A program made the translations under genes and the position numbers. From Trichobilharzia regenti (lineage: Eukaryota > Platyhelminthes > Trematoda > Strigeidida > Schistosomatidae), in NCBI GenBank assembly GCA_944472135.2, contig OX235263.1, positions 83,980,721 through 84,044,720 on the forward strand: a stretch of DNA of 64,000 bases. The letters run 5' to 3'. The notes under the pieces were generated by a model. That model made no database searches. It was not told where the DNA came from and saw only the letters and a program-made list of their open reading frames with translations. Each line of letters begins with the position of its first letter. Positions within the stretch are counted from its first letter, which is position 1. Positions 22,807 through 33,890 of the stretch are shown in pieces.

Positions 22807-23364
22807 ACAGAAAATCAAGTAACCACTGACACTGAACAACAAGATCCCCTCTCACTCGAAAGACATAATCCAATAGACGACAATAAAATTGGTGTTAACC
22901 AGAACTCTTTAAACCTGGTTTCTGCGTCCTCTATGATTAATGATATTTGTCCATCTGTTAAACACCTTCAGAGTGAATCAAATACTGCTAGTACTACTAA
23001 TACTGCGGCTGCTTCTGCTGCTAACCATCCAGCGTCTTCTATCTCCACACCATGCATACCATCATCTTTTCCATGTAGTAATTTCTCTTCTACGCCGTTA
23101 GTCTCCTCCTCCTCCTCATTATCATCGACTACTCTTCCTTCATCAGTTCATCAAGGCAATAATGACAACAGTTTAATTGAACAATTTATTAATCTATTAA
23201 ATAATTGGATAAATTCACTACAAATCAATAAAAATGTATTAATAATGGATAAAGAAAAAATCAATAAAATCCTAACCAGTCGTATTGGACAGTTGGAAAG
23301 TCAAGTATGTGAAATATCATTAAAATATCAAATGGAACGTAAACGTCGATTAAAAGAACAACAG
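22807..23364 (+). CDS. PPP1R21-like: PPP1R21-like gene, coding exon 5 (residues 201-386)
   Basis: The largest exon (558 nt, TTCCAG acceptor, GTAAGT donor, phase 0). Its first two thirds are Ser/Thr/Asn/Ala-rich low complexity. From about residue 317 it becomes helical: LIEQFINLLNNWINSLQ, then DKEKINKILTSRIGQLESQ and KYQMERKRRLKEQQ with coiled-coil heptads. The QFINLLNNWINSL segment might correspond to the hydrophobic helix (LVTALLNFHTYTEQ) that opens the central domain of vertebrate PPP1R21, but this is weak. Confidence 0.6.
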
Positions 23365-23999
23365 GTAAGTTATATTTATATTTCATCCTTCATTGAAACT
23401 CATCAGTTGGATATCCTACCTGTCTATTCAGTGATTAAGTAATGGATTGTGTTCTTACTGGGTTCTATTACTACGCCCCCCCCCCAATATCAACTACAAA
23501 TATCATCTGATATGCTTCTAATGGTAGGCGATGGTATATCAATCGATCGAAGTCGAGAATATCTCGGTGCAGTAAAACAAAATCAGTTACTAAGGAAATA
23601 TATATATATTATAGAATGATGAGCAGTGAGTTATAATTGATTAGTGCTTATTGATTCTCAGGAAGACATGACCTCAAACACAAGTGAGAGAAAATGCAAG
23701 AGTCCCTCTCGTCATCTGGTCGTACCTTCATTCCCCAATATCTGAATAATGGCCTTAGCGAATAATAATCTACATTACAGGTTCCATACGAAAATGTGGT
23801 AAGAACTCTACTATTGACTGAATATCAAATACTCTTCCACCTTAGCTTAGGATAAAAAACAAAAGACAGATTGTTCCTAGCCGAGGTGAAATATCTTCCC
23901 TTATAAGACACAAACAAATTAAGAGCAAACACTGGGGTAAGTTAGACCAGTTTTAAATAACTTATTTGATTGGTTGGGCATTTAGCTATCCAATCACAT
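23365..23999. other. Intron 5 start, nothing recognised
   Basis: Contains a C-run at about 23476-23484; otherwise featureless. Confidence 0.3.
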
Positions 24000-24395
24000 T
24001 ATAATAAATCTTAGATCTCATGACAGCAATATCTGAATTCCCAATTCGTGTTTCAGCCTGTTTTTGCCTGCTAAATAAATTTAAAGAATAAGCAAAACTG
24101 ATGATTGACTGATTAAGTTTCAGCTTCGATGTCTGGGGAATGCTCAACAGGTGTCCTATCCACTGCAATTGATGTAGCTTCAAAACCTCATCGCTTGACT
24201 GCCAGCTCCCTTACCCCTAACAGTCTTCATCTAATCTCAGTATTACTCTCCGTATTATACCAGTTAACGCGGGAGACAGAAGTCAAACATCTGTGGTCAG
24301 TGGCTGCTAGCCTTTTCATCATATCTTCCACTTTCACTGGCCATGCCTTTCACAACTGTAAAGAAGGGCAGAATGAACTGCTGGACAACTGATAC
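24000..24395 (-). mobile_element. RTE-clade remnant related to family B
   Basis: Reading the minus strand in two frames gives VEDMMKRLAATDHRCL, then LKLHQLQWIGHLLSIPQTSK, equivalent to [15 protein letters not shown] and [16 protein letters not shown] in the 35761-36962 copy. The spacing fits but stops and frameshifts are frequent. Confidence 0.6.
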
Positions 24396-24417
24396 ATAGT
24401 CATATGATACCTGTTAT

Positions 24418-24605
24418 TGAATAAAACAAGAACAACAATGGTATGTGCAGAATAATATGGTACGATCATTTATTTCGTTGGCTTCTCATCAGCTGCTTAC
24501 AGTCTGAATATGTTATGAGGCTGTAAGCAGCTGATGAGAAGCCAACGAAATAAATGATCGTACCATATTATTCTGCACATACCACTGTTGTTCTTGCTTT
24601 ATTCA
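24418..24605. repeat. 85-bp near-perfect palindrome with 18-nt loop
   Basis: Arms 24418-24502 and 24521-24605 are reverse complements with only two or three mismatches. The arms carry a block (GGCTTCTCATCAGCTGCTTAC) also found singly near 42230-42255 beside a PLE, so the element is probably a PLE-terminal derivative. The right arm contains CTGATGAGAAGCCAACGAAA, which has both hammerhead boxes but no convincing stem II. Confidence 0.8.
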
Positions 24606-24719
24606 AATTGATTAAAGGGAATACATGCATGAAGATACCTGTCTTGTTTGCCAATGTGATATGGTTCACTATCTGTCTATTGATCGTTAGTAATTGATGG
24701 CTTATAATCTACCTTGTCT

Positions 24720-24900
24720 GTCAATCAACTAAATAGTAATGAATGACGTTTGTCACATGACATAACGGCCAATCAGAACCCAGTTAATAGTAAAAAACTA
24801 CTTTATCTATCTTATTGGTTCATATTTATTAGTTATTGACACTTTTTCATTCACACTCTTGTGTGACAGTTAATTCCCTAGTTGTAATATTATACATACC
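24720..24900 (-). repeat. Dispersed LTR-like repeat, partial copy 2
   Basis: GTCACATGACATAACGGCCAATCAGAA, TCTATCTTATTGGTTCAT and GTGTGACAGTTAATTCC match 49790-49985 in order. It is the short copy of the family also at 17180-17650 (inverted). Confidence 0.5.
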
Positions 24901-25004
24901 GTTCGTCAGCCTGTGGTGCGGGTCTTCTAAATTTACGGCTAAGTTAAATTTTGAGCACCACTATCTACCAATCAGCCAGTAACCTATTTTATTTTTTATT
25001 TTAT

Positions 25005-25195
25005 TTTTGTTTTGATTTACAGCTTGATTGCACACTGTATTTTTGGTACAAGTATAGAGTTTTCAGCATGGATATCGGTAGCCCAAATTTCGCAGGCCGA
25101 CCATAGATATCAGGTGTGCGTCGGCAGGGGATCGAACCTCGGACCATGTGCATAGTCAGCGAGAGTCCTAACCACTGTGCCACTGACGCACGTTA
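25005..25195 (-). mobile_element. tRNA-derived SINE, family C
   Basis: Minus-strand head GTCAGTGGCACAGTGG and GGTTCGATCCC box B, then the ACACCTGATATC and AATTTCGCAGGCC-type body blocks and a poly-A-like tail (the plus-strand T-rich tract at 24985-25020). Confidence 0.75.
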
Positions 25196-25434
25196 AGGAG
25201 GCATTTTCGTGTATGGAATACATATATTTATGAAACAATGCATAAAAACTGTAGAAAAGTGTTACAGAGGATACCTTGCTCTTACATGTGATAAAAATAG
25301 CTCTCAGTTTTAGGTCGGAGTGTCAACAGAGAATAATCCCATTGTGGGTAAAATCTGTTTTGATAAGATCTCATGGTGTTATCAGTAATATTTACTGGGC
25401 GGTAAACTGTGCTCGAAATGTGGTCATCAGTAAA

Positions 25435-26091
25435 TATTACTGTATAACCTCCAAAGCCTCAGGATGGTCGGGGGGGGGTGTCTTGCGCTGCGGGTTGGCC
25501 ACCCCTCCGCACACCTCTTGAAATGCTCCCATATGACCGGGCGTCTTACATAGCCTCTCCTGAGGAAGTCCTACTCACTGCCTTCACGTGGCGGAGGTGT
25601 TTCTCACCAAAGTGAGAGGGCGAAAGCGGATGCCCGGCGCTCTCCACCGGGTTGACTGTCCATTGGATGACGGTCTAGGGGAGATGGCTAAACCCTGATT
25701 CCAAACCTCCAACGACTGGCGTATGAAGCTCACTGGAGCTCACCGGCAGACGTATGGACAAAGGGCTTGTTGGATGTCCTGGATGTCTGGCCCCATTCAA
25801 AAAGGCGTATGAACCGAACTCCGGTCACCGGCTGCCAATGGATAGTGGACTCCTTACTCCACTCCTACTGCCTTGTAGGTCACACTTGGCTGTGTGAAGG
25901 CTAGAGCTGCACTCTCAAACAAAAGGCCGAGCGATGCTGGGGATATCACTCGTACCAAATTCCCATGAAACTTCATGAACTCTCTTACAAATTACCGCGC
26001 CTGGGCAGCGATGATTCGAGACGTTCATGAAGCCGGCTCATCCTCCCGTAGGAGATAGTCGAAGTAAAGTAAGTAAGTATTACTGTATAAC
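25435..26091 (+). mobile_element. 629-bp GC-rich retroposon with 14-bp target-site duplication
   Basis: The insertion 25449-26077 is flanked by identical 14-mers TATTACTGTATAAC (25435-25448 and 26078-26091). It is clearly richer in GC than its surroundings, has no long frame, starts CTCCAAAGCCTCAGG and ends in GTAA-type tandem repeats (AAGTAAAGTAAGTAAG), as RTE-type or SINE-type retroposons do. It contains no recognisable tRNA head. It may be a non-autonomous element or a 5'-UTR-like piece of an RTE. No second copy was seen here. Confidence 0.7.
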
Positions 26092-26224
26092 ACTGTGAGA
26101 ATTTTTCGAAATAAATTGTGTCCACAATGGAATTATACTCTACCACAGTACTCAAGTTCTATTCTTATATCAACAGAGTAATTTAACCACATTCTATGCA
26201 TGTAATTATTTAGGTCTTCGAAAC

Positions 26225-26350
26225 CTGACAATAACCCTAACCTTTCCTGAACTTAACTCTAACGTGAAAATATCCCCTAACTAACTGTAATCTAACTTGA
26301 ACCAACCCTAACGTCGCCTTTATTAGGTTAACCTAACCCTAACTTGTCCT
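26225..26350. repeat. Degenerate telomere-like (CCCTAA) tract
   Basis: Several CCCTAA/ACCCTAAC words occur within about 120 bp, interspersed with variant hexamers. It resembles an old interstitial TTAGGG-type array, but many units are mutated and a chance origin is not excluded. Confidence 0.35.
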
Positions 26351-26707
26351 TGGCTTAAAGCGTAACTTAATATTTCTCAAACCTAAGTTTAAACTCGCCA
26401 GATATCCCATTTATTAGCATAACAGTTTGATAAACGTATTTTATTGATGGTGACAACATTATTTGGCAGGTTTCACTCATTTGCTCAGTACGCGTTTCAA
26501 GGTCATCGGTGCAGTCGCACTCTGTTGATAGTTAGTGGTGCCTAAAGTTTAACTTGGCCGTCATATTTATACTCGGTCACTCCATAACAACAACAGACAC
26601 ATTTTTTGTTTGTTCAGTGGACACCTGGATATCACTGTGGTCGAAGAAAGTTTTTTCAATAAAAATTCTTATTTTTGTTATTTCTCTTGCGCTTCTATTA
26701 TTTACAG

Positions 26708-26899
26708 AATTTAACAAGTGATGAAAATAAAAATGCCAACAATAGCATTAATAATTCATGTTCAGATGTAAATGAAAGCGAACAATCCAGTGGTTGTAAT
26801 GCGATGACTAACTTACGCAATTCGATGATTCAGCGGATCGCTTCAGCTACTGAAGAGGCCATTTACTTTGCATCTCGAGCTAATCTCCTACAAGACGAA
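26708..26899 (+). CDS. PPP1R21-like: PPP1R21-like gene, coding exon 6 (residues 387-450)
   Basis: 192-nt exon with TTTACAG acceptor and GTAAGC donor, phase 0. It starts with an Asn/Ser-rich stretch and then reads LRNSMIQRIASATEEAIYFASRANLLQDE. This can be laid against the IKNHYMARIVELTSQLQLADSKSVHFYAE region near the vertebrate C-terminus (helix after an acidic/Ser linker), followed as expected by the exon 7 coiled coil. The similarity is suggestive only. Confidence 0.6.
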
Positions 26900-28394
26900 G
26901 TAAGCTGTTTTGTTTGCTGATATATATATATATATATATATGAATTGGCATTTTTGGAGTTGTTTGACGATATAGAAAACACTATTGCCAGCTATAGAAA
27001 GTCGCACAGGGTAACTTTCTTGTTGCTCAAAGTTGAGCAGCAGCATAACTGACTTGCTAGTCATCTAAAGAAAACACTCCACTGTGTATTGTTACATGCC
27101 TTTTCGATAACATTTCAACTTTGCTGGCAAATTGTCAACATTCAGGTTGTAAACGTTTTACACTCTTGAAAACGGGTTATTCCTTTACGTCCCCAACGGG
27201 ACATAGGGAGGCTTCAAGCTGGAGGTAATTTTTGACTTTGCTGCTTATGTGATGTGGATGTCACTGTTAGCAGGCTGTGCTGAGATAGTCAACTAAGAAA
27301 TTATGTACACATTACGTTTTAAAGCTTCACAGTCTGTGTCTATGTCTTGGATTCAGCAATCGATTTCCATAGTAGACTAAGTATCGACTATAGTGGGGCG
27401 GTGGTGGTTGTAGGGAGGGGCTAGGGATTTTGACAAAACTGGAACATTTCGATTACATATTAAGTGAGTTAGTTAATCAGAACTCAATCACTAGGTATCG
27501 GGATGTACGTCGTACTATGTGTGTGTGAGGGCTAGTGATGATACTACTACCCAAATTGCTCAGGCTGAAGTAGTAGTGGTAGGTGGAGCTAAATTTGATC
27601 TCCAGTCCCAATAGTTGGAAGTCAAGTGCTTAAAGCCAATAAGCCGATGATTTTTGTTGCTTGACTGTGAACTTCGATTAACTAACAATTGAGTAGACAG
27701 AAATTCTTAATGGTGTATATATACTACTGACTAATCGGTATGAGTAGTTGGAAGTGATCTGAAACACACCGGACGATCGTTTGTCCTATTCGCGGCTATA
27801 GTCACCTGTACTATAGACTGTTTGTTTGACCACCTAAATTCTGGTCAGTTGTTTGAAAAAATGATGAGTATATGGAATTAAATATGCAATTTGTTAATCA
27901 TACAGGTTAAAGACGTGAAAAGTTACCACAGTTTTCTTTAGTTTCTAACCAACTCAGAAAAGTTGCCAAGTGAATAAAAATATAATTTTTGTTTCAAAAA
28001 GCCGTTTCTTTTCTTACACAAAAGTTATCACGTAATTATGAAATAAGAGTCAATGTGAAATTTGTATATACTGTGTTGTTGAAGGATAGACAACAACTGT
28101 AACACATTCTTCTTGTTTATTACTCATGTGTTACCTTGAATTTCTATTTGATTTTTTTTATTGTACTGAACTCATACACCTTTTTCTGTCTGCTGGCATA
28201 TTGATGGATTGCTCCCAGTATAGACGCTTCCAGTTAGAAAGAGAGAGTGTGTGTGTGTCTTAGTAGTGACACTCTATGTTTCACTTACTGGACTACAGAT
28301 CCATCCATTTGACCAGTCCAAAACGTAATGAAACATGTAGCCTGAACTTGGCTGCTTGTCACTGTTAACTAGCTTAATTATTTATTATTATTGT
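26900..28394. other. Start of the 12-kb intron 6; (TA)n at 26922-26942, little else
   Basis: A TA run begins the intron. Around 27178-27225 a GGGACATAGGG...GGCTTCAAGCTGG block resembles the SINE family B/RTE A tail on the minus strand. A tRNA-like fragment may lie near 27590-27650. The rest is unassigned. Confidence 0.35.
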
Positions 28395-28625
28395 TTTATT
28401 TCTTTACCTTCCGAGTGGAACATTGGGCTGCTTCAAGCTAGAGCTTTAAAGTTTCGCTGGAGTTGCTAGCCTTATGCCCCACATTCCTCCATTATGGGTC
28501 TTAATACCAAGCTTGGCGAGGTTTTAGGAGTTTGTCGACGGCCGGGGATTGAACCCCGGACTAAGTGAGGCGTGATTGGCGGGCTTATTTTACCGATGCA
28601 TGTTAACTTACTTAAATACAGTCGA
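28385..28625 (-). mobile_element. SINE family B: tRNA-like head with RTE-like tail
   Basis: On the minus strand a tRNA-like head has box-B-like GGTTCAATCCC in a perfect CCGGGG/CCCCGG hairpin. A body with CTAAAACCTCGCC and GGCTAGCAACTCC follows, then a tail AGCTTGAAGCAGCCCAATGTTCCACTCGGAA and AATAATAATAA end. The tail is the same as the 3' end of RTE family A, implying it uses that LINE's machinery. Relatives: 41385-41575, 44480-44700, 62160-62300. Confidence 0.7.
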
Positions 28626-28849
28626 ATGTCAATTTCTGTTAGTCATGATCATCAAAAACTCGAAGAATATTATAACCATCAAATTGGTAGAAGTGGCAAG
28701 TTAAGCCAGGGTTTCAGGTGTACATACAGTTAACAGAGGTGATGAAGATGATGAAAATACTCAACCAATAATAACCACTAGTACTTTGATTTGACACTAG
28801 TTACTAGTGTCCAATGAAATTATCCACTACAGTCTTACAAGAAGTCAAT

Positions 28850-29000
28850 CTCGAGACCGAATAGCTTTTCAGTGATAACGCCTCTGACTGCAGCACTGGG
28901 TGACGCGAGTTCAAATCTCAGAAGGGATATGAGTTCCTTTAGGTTTGCAGATACGCCTCGCTGACTGGTGAGTGCCAACTCGGCTTCTTGCCGATTGCCT
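28850..29000 (+). mobile_element. tRNA-like SINE fragment, unassigned family
   Basis: ATAGCTTTTCAGTGATAACGCC (box A-like) and GCGAGTTCAAATCTCA (box-B-like, one mismatch) are spaced as in a tRNA. The downstream body is not shared with families A-C. Confidence 0.4.
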
Positions 29001-29039
29001 CCAACTATCTAATATCATCAAATAAGCATTAGTGTTACT

Positions 29040-29450
29040 ACCAGTGGAAGAAATCGGAAGAGAAGTTCGTTTCTTTTGCTTATCTCAGCAATGTCTAAGC
29101 TAATCAGGAAAACAAGACAAGCGTTCTTTACTCTGAGGTCATTGTGAGAACTTACAGCATTCAGTACAAGAGAAGATATCTGGGTTGTATTTAACATTGA
29201 AATAGATTAATTGGACATATACATGCGTCACCTAACCATCGCTTAAGTGAAACTAGAAAGGGAATTAATGAGTTACGCGTGGTGACTTGATGTGAAAAGA
29301 GGAACTGAAAGCTAATAGACTGTCATGCATCTACTTGAAAGTGATGACAAGAACACATGAGTGGAGTAGCGGTGTGTTTCTGTTTCTAAAGCTCTATGTT
29401 CCCCTCGGAAACCAAGGGATGAATAATAACAATAATAGTAAGCACAATAA
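29040..29450 (+). mobile_element. RTE-clade remnant with family A 3' end
   Basis: Decayed plus-strand coding (ENKTSVLYSEV, RLIGHIHASPNHRL) corresponds to the YLGS...GHVxRxPxHRL region. The end at 29390-29450 is the CTCTATGTTCCCCTCGGAA tail block with ATA/AAT repeats. Confidence 0.5.
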
Positions 29451-29633
29451 CGTTACTTACTTACGTTTCTTATCTTCACACAGAATTGTTTATCCGCAGA
29501 CTAAATTATGTTGATTAAATAAACGAACAACTTACTTTACAGCTGTTAATTCATGCAAATGACTCGTATCTTTAATATGCATACAGTTTCGTCTGTACTG
29601 CTAATCGATACACAACTTTTTCTGACTATTTGC

Positions 29634-29636
<3 letters not shown>

Positions 29637-29672
<36 letters not shown>
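29637..29672. repeat. (TA)n microsatellite
   Basis: Uninterrupted TA run. Confidence 0.95.
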
Positions 29673-29674
<2 letters not shown>

Positions 29675-30114
29675 ATGCAAATATAATAATAATAAATAAT
29701 ATAATAGAAGGTTACAGCGAACGAAAACGTTTCTTCTTGACAATGTCTTTAACTATAGACGGGTACATGCGTGAATGTGTAACAAAACAAAGAGGGAGGT
29801 GGGTGAGGGTCAGAAAATTAAGGTCATAGAGCATTAGCTGTAATGTGCATCCACTTGCAAAACACTGTGGTGAACACCTATTCTGTCTGATTAGCAAAGG
29901 GTGATCGGAAGTGTATATATAGTTTATGAACTCACAACAGTCACAGCTTCATTTGAGGAATCCACCTATGTCTTATAGATGATCTTACGGTGAAACCTTT
30001 GGAAAAGAGTGATATCATAACATTTGGGCGTAGCTGTGAAGCACTAGTGACTCACACGTTTGTTTAAGACAACGTAAAAGAAGGATGTTCAGAGTTTCTT
30101 TCAAGAAAGTCATT

Positions 30115-30895
30115 ATTATATTGAAAACCAGCTGGGAATACTGGACAGCTGTTTCATCCTGGTTTAGGACTCAGAATTTTTCTTTTACAAGGCAAGTTCG
30201 TAGACTATTCAGCCATTAGGACTCAATTCAATGGCCTATTATGAATCCTAACTTCTACGAATTCGTGATTTTAGCGCGTTTGCCATCACAGTAAGTCTCA
30301 TCCATAGCAAGTGTTTGTCTTCACTCCCGACTGGGTGGACCCTATTGGTCACGAGTTCTCACTAGAACTCTTGTAGCCAGTTGCTCTCGGATTCGAACTA
30401 CAGTGGGTATATACTGATGAGAAGTCCGACAACACCTACGTAACAGCTTTTCATTAATCCCTGTTTTCCAGTTATTCTCTCACTGATATCATTGCGTGGT
30501 CAAACTTGAGACAGATTAAATTCCTATAAGTTAACTCTTGAAAGTTAAACTGAAATTCGCTAGTGACTGTCTGTATGACGAAGTTGAGTTCTAGTGGGAA
30601 GTCGTGAATATTGGGGTCCACCAGGTTGGAGATGAGGACAAATATTCGCCACGTTTGACATAGTTTGGTGCCAGTTGTGCTAAAATCACGAATCGGTAGA
30701 ATTCGCAATTCATTGACTGGCCGTTGTGTCAAGTCCTAGTGGCTGAATACTGTACGACCGTGACTTGTAATTGGAACGTCCTGGTTTCTTCCGAATCTGG
30801 TGAGTGTGTACTGTCGATGAGTCCTAACAACAGTTTTCTAACTGATAGCAATCCGTGGTCAAACTTGAAATAAAATATTCACCCGAGTAGTATTT
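30115..30895. mobile_element. Cluster of three SINE family A fragments in mixed orientation
   Basis: 30120-30310 is minus-strand (contains CTGGACAGCTGTTTCATCC of the hammerhead/helix III block). 30330-30500 and 30590-30890 are plus-strand partial copies with tRNA-like heads and the AGTCGTGA, TTTAGGCACG-type blocks. All three are diverged and lack an intact hammerhead. Confidence 0.6.
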
Positions 30896-30961
30896 TGAGT
30901 TAAGCTCATTCATTTTTCAGATAGTTGACATACGAACCATAATCTTTAATAAATAATAATG

Positions 30962-32897
30962 TATTAAATATTCCCATAGTAAAATGTAGAACAACACATT
31001 TAAGCGAACATTATTGTGTTTTCAATTAAATCTCATCAGGCTTAACTCTATGACTATATATGACTACATAAGTTTACAAATAAAAATCCAAATATAAACC
31101 AATCATGGTGTTTTGTCTATCGGATTATAAGATGGTGAATATAAATTGTGCGATTAGTCATAATAGTAGTAATGATAGTAATAATAATAAAAATAATGGT
31201 TTTATCAATAATAAGTATGAAAAAGTGAGGCAATCTGTGATAACACGAATAATGAAAAAAAACACAGCATGATTCAACAAACAAATGTTCAGGTAGACAT
31301 AGTAGTCGATAAAGGCTAAGAAAAACAAATGAACCGATTAATTAATCCTAGATTGTAAAGGAAGTAAATGAAACACGTTTTTAATGAAGATGTGATAAGA
31401 TCAAGGGATGATAAGAGAGGGTTTGAAAATATAAATAAGGCTTGGTGGGGAAGTCATCAATTGGTTGTTTTAATAGGCCAATAAGGGAGGGATAATGACT
31501 GTACAAACTTTTTTAGGTGCATAGTTTACGTTGAATAGTTCGAATGCCTATCGCCTGCCTCAGCTGTGTGCAGTAGACGAATACGAAGTTTATTTGAAAG
31601 ATTCGGTGGGACACGATGAATTACTTTGAAAGCTCTCGTTTTCCCCACTACATGACCACTATCAAGTAAATGTGACAAAATTGAGCTACGGATTGGTTCT
31701 GTCTGTCCTTTGCCAAACCACCACGATGGAAGATGTTCAATAGTGACACGTTGGCTAGGCTGTCTAGTAGTTCGCCCAACATAACTGTCACCGCAGGTGC
31801 AGTTGAATTGATAAATGCACATAGATGTAGCAAAACCATCTAGCTTATCCTTCGTTTGCGTCCCAATCATTTGTTGGCTGGAGAATGACAACCATAGGTG
31901 TGCTGAGTAAAACGTTCTTCGTATACTCCTGGAAAGTCTCTGGAATAAAATCTCACTTGATAGGTCATCATTAAATTGTAACTTAATAAATAGAGGTTTT
32001 TACATGCAGTGATAGTCTCAGGTTTTCTCTCTGATGTTTTCAGATGTTTCTTTATTAAACTACTCGGATGGCCCATCACCGTCAAGGAATCGTGAATATA
32101 TTCAAATTCATTTTGTAAGAGGTCAGCCGTACATATCTTTATCGCTCTGCTGGTAAGACATTTGACAACATAAGGATTTGGCGCAATATCCATTACTACA
32201 TACACTACCCTACAACTGACCATTGGGGTAGACATCAGGTCGACTGTGAGGATAAATACTTGACACGGATAACATTGGCTAGTGGTTGCGCCATAACAGC
32301 AATTGGCAAAAGTTGGAGTTTACGAACTGGCCATTCGATCAGGTCCCAGTGGTTTAGTGATCTATAAGTCCTCCTTGTAACCAGAAGGTCCTAGGTTCGA
32401 ACCCGTGTGGTGTATGCATACTGATAAGGAGTCCTGTCTACTAGTCCTAGGTTTCCCAATGGTTCTTTAACGGATGTTAACACATGATGAAATCCTGAAA
32501 CCTTCATTTTTTCGTCACGTATGCTTATCAGTGTCAAATTTTAGGCCCACGACCGAGTCTTTACTGCCTATTTTGGATTGTATTGCAAGATAACAGTGTA
32601 ATGTCACTTGAAGCACTCTTCTCAGCATATGTCCATTCCATCTTCATTTCCTTCCGGATAATAGACTTTTGAGTGTCAGAGGTTCTTGTTGCTTATCATT
32701 TTTGACTGACCATTCCACCTTCACTATCAAACGAAAAGGGTTGATGTTGATAAAATTCTGCACTAGCCTGTTAAAATACTTTTGGTGATGTGCGTACCAA
32801 GCATGTGAAGCATATAGAACCACTGACATGATATTAATGTTAAACAACATTTGGGTGTCCTGAATTGCACTGATTGGTGTAAATATCTACTCAGATT
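30962..32897 (-). repeat. Right arm of the 1936-bp inverted segmental duplication
   Basis: Reverse complement of 10802-12737 with the same length. Encoded differences noted are a handful of residues (for example K/N, L/M, A/V), so the arms are about 99 percent identical. Contents in minus orientation: RTE A remnant (32530-32870), SINE A (32230-32500, plus-strand head), PLE RT tail and GIY-YIG domain. It lies in intron 6. Confidence 0.85.
31526..31891 (-). CDS. Penelope-like element GIY-YIG endonuclease domain, second copy
   Basis: Identical translated product to 11809-12174: CIYQFNCTCGDSYVGRTTR with the tyrosine/glycine catalytic-core residues, then EHLPSWW and the LLHTAEA tail. Preceded by the RT tail frame 31867-32235, shifted relative to it. 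Confidence 0.8.
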   Translation of the reverse strand: MSFSSQQMIGTQTKDKLDGFATSMCIYQFNCTCGDSYVGRTTRQPSQRVTIEHLPSWWFGKGQTEPIRSSILSHLLDSGHVVGKTRAFKVIHRVPPNLSNKLRIRLLHTAEAGDRHSNYST

Positions 32898-33890
32898 GGA
32901 AGATGTGACACGTTGGCTAGGCTGTCTAGTAGTTCGCCCAACATAACTGTCACCGCAGGTGCAGTTGAATTGATAAATGCACATAGATGTAGCAAAACCA
33001 TCTAGCTTATCCTTCGTTTGCGTCCCAATCATTTGTTGGCTGGAGAATGACAACCATAGGTGTGCTGAGTAAAACGTTCTTCGTATACTCCTGGAAAGTC
33101 TCTGGAATAAAATCTCACTTGATAGGTCATCATTAAATTGTAACTTAATAAATAGAGGTTTTTACATGCAGTGATAGTCTCAGGTTTTCTCTCTGATGTT
33201 TTCAGATGTTTCTTTATTAAACTACTCGGATGGCCCATCACCGTCAAGGAATCGTGAATATATTCAAATTCATTTTGTAAGAGGTCAGCCGTACATATCT
33301 TTATCGCTGTGCTCGTAAGACTTTTAACAACATTTCTTTTATATTTAATTGGCACACAACTAAGGAAGTGTGTTTATTACCCTGTGAAAGCGCTTTGTCT
33401 ATACACGCTTCTCCCAAGTGACCTATTTTCTCGCTTACTTTGCTAGACATCCAGGAAATGTAGTATACTATCTTGCTTCTTTTCACAAGTAAAAGTAAGC
33501 GAAGGGTAGACGTTGTTGAATCTCATCAACAATTCGTGTATGTTTGCATCCCCATCAGCTAAGATAAATGTATCATCGACATACTGGTAATAGATAGTCT
33601 CTTTTAGTCCCGCCAGGATAATATTTTTCTCGGCGTGGACAACTGCATTATTCTACACCAGTTCTTTCAGAGACTTCAGTGCCTCTTCTTTCGGTTGTTT
33701 GAAAAGTTAACCTTGGTTTTAATGGATAGACACTTTTCCTTAATTCCAGGCTTTTTGCATTAGTGGTTTAATCGTTCTACCTGTAGCTAGCTACCTTTAT
33801 ATATTCTGATAATCTAACTAATCCTGATCTACGAGTGTAACCTATGTGTATAATTGACCTCACAATTATTGGGTGATTTTCTAGTAAATT
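32898..33890 (-). mobile_element. Penelope-like element fragment with YVDDTF reverse transcriptase core
   Basis: Directly joined to the right arm at 32897/32898. From high to low coordinates the minus strand shows a decayed GIY-YIG-like end of another PLE (33780-33880), the RT palm YYQYVDDTFILADGD (about 33555-33590) with NNVYPSLTFTCE, then PIKYKRNVVKSLTSTAIKICT and finally a GIY-YIG start identical to the arm copy (CIYQFNCTCGDSYVGRTTR, 32920-32990). The polyprotein is split by frameshifts near 33300-33480. This copy shows what lay upstream of the truncated PLE in the arms. Confidence 0.75.

Noticed and set aside
24521..24545. Full hammerhead in the 24.5-kb palindrome
   Set aside because: CUGAUGA and GAAA are present, but neither stem II nor helix III can be drawn convincingly.
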